The notes beneath the pieces are model-generated. The model was not told the origin of the DNA, ran no database searches, and was given only the letters and a program-made list of their open reading frames with translations. A DNA stretch of 5,176 nt, taken from Bacillota bacterium (GTDB taxonomy: Bacteria; Bacillota; Negativicutes; Veillonellales; Negativicoccaceae). The stretch covers positions 1-5,176 of the forward strand of contig JAEZZT010000077.1 of NCBI GenBank assembly GCA_023418435.1. Direction: 5' to 3'. Of the stretch, positions 1 to 5,176 are shown in pieces; within the stretch, counting starts at the first letter, position 1, and the number at the start of each line of letters is the position of its first letter. The translations under genes and the position numbers were made by a program.

Positions 1-681
1 GGATACTTGCGTCGCGTGCGGGAGTTGACGGCGGAATATGATGTCTTGTTGATCGTGGATGAAGTGGCGACCGGATTCGGGCGGACGGGAAAGATGTTTG
101 CTTGCGAGCACGAAGACGTTTCACCGGACTTCATGACCTTGAGCAAGGGGATTACGGGCGGATACTTGCCGTTGGCTGCGACGCTGACGACACAAAAGAT
201 TTATGATGCATTCCTGGGACGTTACGACGAGGGCAAGACTTTTTATCATGGTCACTCGTATACGGGAAATGCCTTGGCTTGTGCAGCGGCATTGGCCAAT
301 ATAGAGATTTTTGCCAAAGACCGGGTAATAGAGGGTTTGGGGGCAAAAATTGAAGCCGGTCAGGAAGTGATGGCGCGCATCGGTGCGCATCCTCATGTCA
401 AAGAAGCCCGTCAGTGCGGCTTGATTTTCGGGATTGAATTGATTGCCGACAAGAGTACGATGACTCCTTATCCGGTAGCGGCGGCAATGGGGGCACGCAT
501 AGGTCGCAAAGCAAGAGAATACGGCTTGATGATGAGACCGATCGGAGATGTATTGATTTTGATGCCTCCGTTGGCTTCGACCGCGGACCAAGTTCGAGAC
601 ATGCTGGAAATTCTCTACCGCGCGCTGGAAGAGGTGACATCGGAATCTGCCGAAGCGGATTTTGAGCCCACGGTACTGTAA
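1..681 (+). CDS. bioA: Adenosylmethionine-8-amino-7-oxononanoate aminotransferase (BioA), C-terminal part
   Basis: Class III PLP aminotransferase of biotin synthesis; the family converts 7-keto-8-aminopelargonate to 7,8-diaminopelargonate in the cytoplasm, usually with S-adenosylmethionine as amino donor. The frame is open from base 1, so the gene begins upstream; about 227 codons are visible and, against the family's roughly 450 residues, about half the protein is missing at the N-terminus. Visible marks: VDEVATGFGR, with the Asp (codon 58-60) that contacts the PLP ring nitrogen; LSKGITGGYLPLAAT, with the PLP Schiff-base Lys (codon 145-147), 29 residues after that Asp as in E. coli BioA; HGHSYTGN, the phosphate-side segment in its Bacillus-type wording; and a C-terminal MRPIGDVLILMPPL segment matching the substrate-binding end of BioA. 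It ends in TAA 17 bases before bioY, suggesting one operon. A related omega-aminotransferase is possible, but the motif wording and the bioY neighbour favour BioA. Confidence 0.9.
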   Translation, partial: GYLRRVRELTAEYDVLLIVDEVATGFGRTGKMFACEHEDVSPDFMTLSKGITGGYLPLAATLTTQKIYDAFLGRYDEGKTFYHGHSYTGNALACAAALANIEIFAKDRVIEGLGAKIEAGQEVMARIGAHPHVKEARQCGLIFGIELIADKSTMTPYPVAAAMGARIGRKAREYGLMMRPIGDVLILMPPLASTADQVRDMLEILYRALEEVTSESAEADFEPTVL

Positions 682-683
682 TT

Positions 684-689
684 GGAGGG
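684..689 (+). promoter_or_regulatory. Ribosome binding site of bioY (decides the start)
   Basis: GGAGGG lies just after the bioA stop. It leaves 9 bases to the ATG at 699 but only 3 bases to the in-frame TTG at 693, so the ATG is the better start. This gives a 179-residue protein. Confidence 0.8.
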
Positions 690-698
690 AAATTGAGG

Positions 699-1238
699 AT
701 GAAAACGAGGGAATTGATTCAAGAAGCGTTATTTGTCGCTTTGATTGCCATCGGCGCATTTATCCGCATTCCATTGGCTTGGATGGATTATTGCACGCTC
801 GGCATGCTGTTTGTATTGTGGGCGGGCTACCTCTTGGGAGCCAAACGGGGACTACGAGCAGTGGCGGTTTATACGGCGTTAGGACTTGCCGGTGTGCCCG
901 TGTTTGTGGAAGGTGGCGGCCTGGCCTATATCTTCAAGCCGACGTTCGGCTACTTGTTGGGGTATATGGCATGTGCTTATTGGGCCGGCTATGCACAACA
1001 TCGTTTTCACCCTCGTACGATCAAACAATATTTTCTGATTACGATGGCGGGAATATGGATTGTTTATTTCTTCGGTATCGGCTATAAATATTGGTTGATG
1101 AACTATTATTTCAATCAAGTCCTACCGCTGTGGGCCATCATGAGCGCATCATTGATCCCCATGCCCGCAGAAGTGACCCTCTTCGGGCTGGCCAGCGGTT
1201 TGATGATTCCGCGCTTGCGTAAACAATTGCAATCGTAA
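699..1238 (+). CDS. bioY: BioY-family substrate-binding subunit of an ECF biotin transporter
   Basis: Small integral membrane protein of 179 residues, the usual size for the family. BioY is the S component that captures biotin and works with an ECF energising module (EcfT plus two ATPases), shared or dedicated. The sequence is strongly hydrophobic, with about six membrane segments at roughly residues 6-26, 32-47, 51-70, 81-99, 111-129 and 141-171. The best family signature is GLAGVPVFVEGGG followed by KPTFGYLLGY (residues 62-89), close to the BioY pattern of GlPVFxxGGG and PTFGYLLGF. Two places depart from the usual BioY wording: TLGM (33-36) where TLQT is common, and PMPAEVTLFG (154-163) where a PGDLLK-type stretch is common. 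No EcfT or ATPase gene is in view, so a shared energising module is inferred. Linkage to bioA supports biotin or a precursor as substrate. The start is set by the ribosome binding site at 684. Confidence 0.87.
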   Translation: MKTRELIQEALFVALIAIGAFIRIPLAWMDYCTLGMLFVLWAGYLLGAKRGLRAVAVYTALGLAGVPVFVEGGGLAYIFKPTFGYLLGYMACAYWAGYAQHRFHPRTIKQYFLITMAGIWIVYFFGIGYKYWLMNYYFNQVLPLWAIMSASLIPMPAEVTLFGLASGLMIPRLRKQLQS

Positions 1239-1250
1239 CGACGATAGACG

Positions 1251-1340
1251 AAAAGAGATGAGCGAAGGTGTACCGACTTCTAAAAGTTAGAGCTGATTTT
1301 CTAACTTTTGGTAGTCACATCAATGGCTGATCTCTTTTTT
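1251..1340 (+). terminator. Long imperfect hairpin with T-run after bioY, probable terminator
   Basis: Starts 12 bases after the bioY stop. Outer stem: 1251-1263 pairs with 1326-1338 (13 positions, one G-G mismatch). Middle: GGTGT 1267-1271 pairs with ACATC 1317-1321 (one G-T). Inner stem: 1275-1292 pairs with 1299-1316 (18 positions, one T-T mismatch and two G-T pairs), with a 6-base loop CTGATT. The 3' arm runs into six Ts (1335-1340). The whole folds as one nearly continuous arm of about 88 bases. It is much longer than a normal intrinsic terminator and its outer stem is A/T-rich, so a small palindromic repeat element or structured RNA remains possible. Pairing was done by eye; no energy was computed. 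Confidence 0.65.
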
Positions 1341-1367
1341 GTATACTGTACTTTTGTCATAGAATGG

Positions 1368-1396
1368 TTGCGTTTTCGGCATGGATTCTTTACAAT
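1368..1396 (+). promoter_or_regulatory. Probable sigma-A-type promoter of pyc
   Basis: TTGCGT (1368-1373) and TACAAT (1391-1396) are separated by 17 bases. The -10 matches five of six consensus bases, but the -35 matches only TTG, so this is a modest call. Transcription would begin near 1403, giving a leader of about 35 bases. It lies downstream of the probable bioY terminator, which suggests that pyc is transcribed separately from bioA-bioY. Confidence 0.45.
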
Positions 1397-1425
1397 GAAA
1401 TATAGATTAAAGTGATAAATCATAT

Positions 1426-1434
1426 GGAGGGTGA
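1426..1434 (+). promoter_or_regulatory. Strong ribosome binding site of pyc
   Basis: GGAGGGTGA, a long match to the 16S rRNA 3' end, with GGAGG ending 7 bases before the ATG at 1438. It fixes the start of the pyruvate carboxylase and suggests efficient translation. Confidence 0.85.
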
Positions 1435-1437
1435 GCA

Positions 1438-4400
1438 ATGTCAACGAAGAAACCAATACGTCAAATACGTTCGGTAATGGTAGCCAATCGAGGTGAAATT
1501 GCCATTCGTGTATTTCGAGCTTGTAATGAATTGGGATTGCGTACAGTTGCCGTATATTCCAAAGAAGATGCTCTATCCTTACATCGCAATCGTGCGGATG
1601 AAGCCTACTTGGTGGGCAGAAATAAATCAGCCATTGATGCGTACCTGGACATAGAAGACATGATTCGTATTGCGCATGAACATGAAGTCGATGCGATTCA
1701 TCCGGGCTATGGATTTTTGGCGGAAAATGCAGATTTTGCCAGATGCTGTGAAGAAGAAGGAATCCTGTTCATCGGGCCTCGTCCGGAACATTTGGAAATG
1801 TTCGGCGATAAAATCAATGCCCGTATCCAGGCGGAAAGAGCCGGTATTCCGATGATTCCCGGCAGTGGCGGGCCCGTGAGCAGTATGGACGAGGTGCAAG
1901 ATTTTGTCGCTCGGCACGGTTTGCCGATTATCATCAAAGCGGTGCATGGCGGCGGCGGTCGCGGTATGCGCGTGGTTCATCGTGAGGAGGATCTGGCCGA
2001 GGCATTGGAGCGTTCGCGCTCCGAAGCTTGGACGAGTTTCGGTAGCGATGAGGTGTATTTGGAAAAATATATCGAAGCGCCGAAGCATATCGAAGTGCAG
2101 ATTTTGGGGGATGCACAGGGGAATGTGTTGCATTTGTATGAACGCGATTGCTCCATTCAGCGTCGCCATCAAAAGGTAGTGGAAATTGCCCCGGCTTTTG
2201 CCCTGCGACCGGAATTGCGGGAGCGGATTTGTGCTGCGGCGGTCCGTTTGATGAAAAATGTCGACTACCTCAATGCAGGCACGGTGGAGTTTCTGGTCGA
2301 TGCTAAGGAAAACTTCTACTTTATCGAGGTAAATCCCCGTATCCAGGTTGAACATACCGTCACGGAGATGATTACCTCCATTGACATCGTTCAAACACAA
2401 ATCCTCCTGGCTTGCGGACATTCCCTGCATGATTCCCAAGTGGGGATTCCGCAACAAAAAGACATCCTCTGCCATGGCAGTGCAATTCAATGCCGTATCA
2501 CTACGGAAGATCCGGAAAAGAACTTTTTCCCGGATACGGGCAAGATCATTGCCTATCGCAGCGGCGGCGGTTTCGGTGTTCGTTTGGATGCCGGCACGGC
2601 GTACACGGGCGCTGTCATCACTCCTTACTACGATTCGTTGCTGGTCAAAGCGACGACGTATGGGATCAATCATGCCCAAGCTGCCAAGAAAATGCTGCGT
2701 TGTCTGCGCGAGTTCCGCGTGCGCGGCGTGACGACTAATATTTACTTCCTGATGAATGTGTTGCGCCATCCGGAGTTTTTGAACGGCAATTATGATGTCA
2801 ATTTCATCGACACGCATCCGGAGCTATTCCAATTGCCGAGGCCCAAGGATCGCGGTACAAAACTGTTGCGCTATATAGCGGAAACGACGGTGAACGGCTA
2901 TGCGGGCAAGGGACCGCAGGAAAAACCGGACTTGGAGATGGCAGATCCTCTGCGAGTCACGGAAGAATATCCTCGCGGCACCAAACAATTGCTGGACGAA
3001 TTGGGACCGGAAAAATTTGCCAAGTGGGTCCAAGAGCAAAAAGCGGTGTTGTTTACGGATACGACGTATCGCGATGCGCATCAATCGCTATTTGCGACTC
3101 GTTTGCGTACGCATGATATCATGGGAGCCATTGGCGCTACCGCGCAACGTTTACCGCAATTGTTTTCTTTCGAGAATTGGGGCGGAGCTACTTTTGACGT
3201 GGCGTACCGGTTCCTGGATGAGAGCCCGTGGGACAGATTGCGTCGCATGCGGGCGGCAGCCCCCAATATCCTTTTCCAGATGTTGACACGTGGGGCCAAT
3301 ACCGTCGGCTACACCAATTATGATGAAAGCGTTATCCGCCAATTCATCTCGCAGGCAGCCTTGCATGGCGTGGATGTATTCCGGATATTCGACTGTCTCA
3401 ACAATTTGGATCATATGACCGTGACCATCGATGAGGTGCGTCGTCAACAAAAAATTGCCGAAGTAGCGCTTTGCTATACGGGGGATTTGCTGGATAGCAA
3501 GCGACAGAAGTATGATTTGCAATACTATGTAAAAATGGCCAAAGCCTGTGCGGATGCAGGTGCGCATATGATTGCGATCAAGGATATGGCGGGCTTACTG
3601 AAACCGGAAGCTGCCTATGCCTTGGTTGCCGCCATTAAAGATGCAGTGGATTTGCCTCTGCACTTGCATTCTCACGAAGGTGCGGGCAATACGATTTACG
3701 CCTATGCACGTGCGGTGGATGCGGGCGTTGACATCATCGATCTGGCGATGCCGGCATTTTCCGGCGGGACCAGTCAACCGGCCATGACCACGATGTGGCA
3801 CGCACTTGCCGGTCATGAGCGTCGTCCGGACATGGATATCAAGGCGATGGAAGAGATCAATCGCTATTGGGAAACGGTACGTCCTTATTACAAAGGTGTC
3901 GACAGTGCATCTTCCTATCCGAATACGACAGTCTACCATCATGAAATGCCGGGCGGACAATATTCCAATCTTCGCCAGCAGGCGATCATGGTCGGTTTGG
4001 GGCATCGCTGGGATGAAGTTTGCGAACGCTATGCCGAAGTCAATATGATGTTCGGCGATATCATCAAAGTAACGCCGTCCTCCAAAGTGGTGGGCGATAT
4101 GGCGCTCTTCATGGTGCAAAACAACCTGCACGAACAGGATATCTATGAGCGCGGCAATACGTTGAGCTATCCCCAATCGGTCGTGGACTTTTTCGCCGGC
4201 AAATTGGGCACGCCCTATGGCGGTTTTCCGGAGCGTTTGCGGGAAATTATTTTGCGTGGCAAAGTACCGGCCGGTGAACCCGTTCCCACACCGGTGGATA
4301 TGGCGCAAGTACGCGAAAAAATGCAATCTCTGGGCTTGCCGACTGCGGAAGAAGATGTGACCGCTTACAATATCTATCCGGATGTATTCCGCACTTATGC

Positions 4401-4875
4401 CGAGCGTTGTGAAAACTACGGCGATCTGGCTGTGCTCGATACGCCGACGTTCTTCTTCGGTATGAGCCGAGGGGAGGAGATCGACGTCGAATTGGAACCG
4501 GGCAAAACCATGGTGATCAAGCTTTTGAGCATTCATCAACCGGATGAAAAAGGGGATCGCATTGTTCAATTCGAACTCAATGGTATGCCGCGTGAAATCT
4601 CCGTTCATGACAATAATCTCGATGCAGTGGTCGAAGGTGGCCGCAAAGCGGATAAATCCAATCCGGGAGAAATCGGTGCGACGCTTTCCGGCTCCGTCAT
4701 CAAAGTATTGGTAAACCTGGGCGATGCCGTCGAAAAAGGCGATCCGCTCCTCGTCACCGAAGCGATGAAAATGGAAACCACGATCAATGCTCCCGTGGCG
4801 GGCAATGTCGGCGATATTTTGGTCAAAGCCGGCTCACGGATCGAATCCGGCGATCTGCTCTTGGTCTTGGAATAA
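1438..4875 (+). CDS. pyc: Pyruvate carboxylase, single-chain, complete
   Basis: Biotin enzyme making oxaloacetate from pyruvate, bicarbonate and ATP; it refills the TCA cycle and, in many anaerobes, feeds succinate or propionate formation. Its 1145 residues are normal for one-chain enzymes. Biotin carboxylase domain, about 10-455: VANRGEIAIRVFRA at the N-terminus, ATP-grasp glycine loop HGGGGRGM (170-177), and EVNPRIQVEH (297-306) with the expected catalytic Arg301. Carboxyltransferase domain, about 535-805: TDTTYRDAHQS with Asp541, FDVAYRF, QMLTRGAN, IKDMAG with Lys715 (expected carboxylated metal ligand), and HLHSH with His744 and His746. The conserved VTPSSK has Thr879, matching the catalytic Thr. 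The biotinyl domain, about 1077-1145, has EAMKM with biotin-accepting Lys1111, 34 residues from the C-terminus as usual. The stop is tandem TAA TAG. The glycine loop is preceded by KAV, and HSHEGAGNT replaces the familiar HTHDTSGN wording. Without tools I cannot say whether it responds to acetyl-CoA. Confidence 0.97.
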   Translation: MSTKKPIRQIRSVMVANRGEIAIRVFRACNELGLRTVAVYSKEDALSLHRNRADEAYLVGRNKSAIDAYLDIEDMIRIAHEHEVDAIHPGYGFLAENADFARCCEEEGILFIGPRPEHLEMFGDKINARIQAERAGIPMIPGSGGPVSSMDEVQDFVARHGLPIIIKAVHGGGGRGMRVVHREEDLAEALERSRSEAWTSFGSDEVYLEKYIEAPKHIEVQILGDAQGNVLHLYERDCSIQRRHQKVVEIAPAFALRPELRERICAAAVRLMKNVDYLNAGTVEFLVDAKENFYFIEVNPRIQVEHTVTEMITSIDIVQTQILLACGHSLHDSQVGIPQQKDILCHGSAIQCRITTEDPEKNFFPDTGKIIAYRSGGGFGVRLDAGTAYTGAVITPYYDSLLVKATTYGINHAQAAKKMLRCLREFRVRGVTTNIYFLMNVLRHPEFLNGNYDVNFIDTHPELFQLPRPKDRGTKLLRYIAETTVNGYAGKGPQEKPDLEMADPLRVTEEYPRGTKQLLDELGPEKFAKWVQEQKAVLFTDTTYRDAHQSLFATRLRTHDIMGAIGATAQRLPQLFSFENWGGATFDVAYRFLDESPWDRLRRMRAAAPNILFQMLTRGANTVGYTNYDESVIRQFISQAALHGVDVFRIFDCLNNLDHMTVTIDEVRRQQKIAEVALCYTGDLLDSKRQKYDLQYYVKMAKACADAGAHMIAIKDMAGLLKPEAAYALVAAIKDAVDLPLHLHSHEGAGNTIYAYARAVDAGVDIIDLAMPAFSGGTSQPAMTTMWHALAGHERRPDMDIKAMEEINRYWETVRPYYKGVDSASSYPNTTVYHHEMPGGQYSNLRQQAIMVGLGHRWDEVCERYAEVNMMFGDIIKVTPSSKVVGDMALFMVQNNLHEQDIYERGNTLSYPQSVVDFFAGKLGTPYGGFPERLREIILRGKVPAGEPVPTPVDMAQVREKMQSLGLPTAEEDVTAYNIYPDVFRTYAERCENYGDLAVLDTPTFFFGMSRGEEIDVELEPGKTMVIKLLSIHQPDEKGDRIVQFELNGMPREISVHDNNLDAVVEGGRKADKSNPGEIGATLSGSVIKVLVNLGDAVEKGDPLLVTEAMKMETTINAPVAGNVGDILVKAGSRIESGDLLLVLE

Positions 4876-4880
4876 TAGTT

Positions 4881-4924
4881 GCAGGTGTCAAGTGAATAGC
4901 TTGACACCTGCTTGCGCTTTTGTT
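4881..4924 (+). terminator. Intrinsic terminator-like hairpin after pyc
   Basis: A perfect 12-bp inverted repeat: 4881-4892 pairs with 4900-4911 around a 7-base loop TGAATAG, starting 2 bases after the second pyc stop. The tail after the stem is TTGCGCTTTTGTT, T-rich but interrupted by GCGC, so termination may be partial. The 3' arm contains TTGACA, the -35 of the next promoter, so the same dyad could also act as an operator. Confidence 0.72.
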
Positions 4925-4929
4925 ATAAT
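4901..4929 (+). promoter_or_regulatory. Consensus extended -10 promoter of the ylxM-like gene
   Basis: Exact TTGACA (4901-4906), a 17-base spacer, then exact TATAAT (4924-4929), preceded by TG one base upstream (4921-4922), i.e. an extended -10. The expected start is near 4936, leaving only about 11 bases of leader before the ATG at 4947. The -35 lies inside the 3' arm of the pyc terminator hairpin. Confidence 0.88.
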
Positions 4930-4936
4930 GACAAAC

Positions 4937-4941
4937 GGTGA
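4937..4941 (+). promoter_or_regulatory. Weak ribosome binding site of the ylxM-like gene
   Basis: GGTGA ends 5 bases before the ATG at 4947 and matches the 3' part of the AGGAGGTGA consensus. It is much weaker than the GGAGGG sites before bioY and pyc. No better in-frame start lies downstream of the predicted transcription start. Confidence 0.5.
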
Positions 4942-4946
4942 AGCTT

Positions 4947-5176
4947 ATGGAATGGACGGAAGTAGTACATATCGGTGAATTGTTGGACATGTATGGCGAA
5001 TTGTTGTCGGCACGTCCGCGTCGCTGTATGGAACATTACTATTACGACGATTATACTTTGGCGGAAATTGCCGAAGTGGAGCATATTTCTCGACAGGCCG
5101 TGCATGACAACTTGCAGCGAGCAGCGGATCAATTGACTCAATATGAGGAAAGACTGCGCTTGGTGGAAGTAAAGCA
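4947..5176 (+). CDS. ylxM: YlxM-like helix-turn-helix protein, N-terminal part
   Basis: 76 codons are visible before the window ends; family members are about 110 residues, so perhaps a third is missing. YlxM is a small cytoplasmic protein with a sigma-factor region-4-like HTH, usually encoded just upstream of ffh, and linked in the literature to the signal recognition particle. Family marks: LLDMYGELLSARPRRCMEHYY (about 12-32), matching the LLDfYgpLLTekqrevmelYY pattern, then LAEIAEVEHISRQAVHDNLQ (38-57), the HTH with the typical ISRQAVHDN recognition helix, then a charged helical stretch QYEERLRL (65-72). It has its own strong promoter directly upstream, so it begins a new transcription unit. 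I expect ffh next, but it is not in view. A sigma-70-like regulator of another family is a less likely alternative. Confidence 0.87.
   Translation, partial: MEWTEVVHIGELLDMYGELLSARPRRCMEHYYYDDYTLAEIAEVEHISRQAVHDNLQRAADQLTQYEERLRLVEVK

Noticed and set aside
693..698. TTG at 693 as the bioY start
   Set aside because: Only 3 bases separate it from GGAGGG; the ATG at 699 has a normal 9-base spacing.
662..1087. Plus-strand frame overlapping the end of bioA and most of bioY
   Set aside because: It is out of frame with both; the Cys/Gly/Arg-rich product has no family look, while the bioY frame shows clear membrane segments and motifs.
1342..1347. TATACT as a -10 element just after the bioY hairpin
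   Set aside because: No -35-like hexamer lies 16-18 bases upstream; that position is in the hairpin 3' arm.
1354..1359. TTGTCA as the -35 of a pyc promoter
   Set aside because: It matches five of six bases, but no -10-like sequence lies 16-18 bases downstream.
1361..1389. Short inverted repeat AGAAT / ATTCT around the pyc promoter
   Set aside because: Only 5 bp with a 19-base gap, expected by chance in A/T-rich DNA.
1239..1437. BirA operator, T-box or known riboswitch in the bioY-pyc gap
   Set aside because: I found no TTGTAAAC-type dyad, no T-box consensus and no recognisable riboswitch core; only the long hairpin, a modest promoter and the ribosome site.
1627..2817. Long minus-strand open frame (about 396 codons) opposite the biotin carboxylase domain
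   Set aside because: It lies wholly inside the clear pyc gene, has no recognisable motif or ribosome site, and its His/Arg/Ile-rich composition is typical of an antisense shadow of a coding gene.
3595..4608. Minus-strand open frame of about 337 codons opposite the C-terminal half of pyc
   Set aside because: Same reasoning: full overlap with a well-supported gene, low-complexity His/Arg/Phe-rich translation, and no start signals.

Overview
The window looks like a chromosomal segment of a Firmicutes-type bacterium. The evidence is a protein resembling YlxM, a small HTH protein known mainly from Firmicutes; strong GGAGG ribosome binding sites; a consensus extended -10 promoter; and a single-chain pyruvate carboxylase of the Gram-positive type. 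The roughly 50% G+C look and the wording of the proteins would fit the Negativicutes (Veillonella/Megasphaera-like), but that placement is a guess from memory of such sequences. All four genes lie on the + strand.

Layout: (1) 1-681 is the 3' two thirds or so of bioA, a PLP aminotransferase of biotin synthesis. (2) 699-1238 is bioY, the substrate-binding membrane subunit of an ECF biotin importer, 17 bases downstream of bioA and probably co-transcribed. (3) 1239-1437 is a gap holding a long imperfect hairpin that ends in six Ts (probable bioY terminator), then a probable promoter and a strong ribosome binding site. (4) 1438-4875 is a complete pyruvate carboxylase gene (1145 codons) with all catalytic domains and the biotinyl-lysine motif. 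(5) 4876-4946 is a compact intergenic region in which a perfect 12-bp terminator-like hairpin overlaps the -35 element of a near-perfect promoter. (6) 4947 to the window end is the 5' part of a ylxM-like gene, which usually precedes ffh (signal recognition particle).

How the genes fit together: bioA makes a biotin precursor, bioY takes up biotin, and pyruvate carboxylase needs covalently bound biotin to make oxaloacetate from pyruvate and bicarbonate. The left four fifths of the window is therefore a biotin supply-and-use neighbourhood, although pyc appears to have its own promoter. ylxM is functionally separate and starts a new transcription unit.

This is mostly ordinary housekeeping sequence. 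I found no mobile element, CRISPR array, RNA gene or convincing new system. The points worth checking are the long hairpin after bioY, the hairpin/promoter overlap before ylxM, and family-atypical residues in BioY and in the carboxyltransferase site of pyruvate carboxylase.
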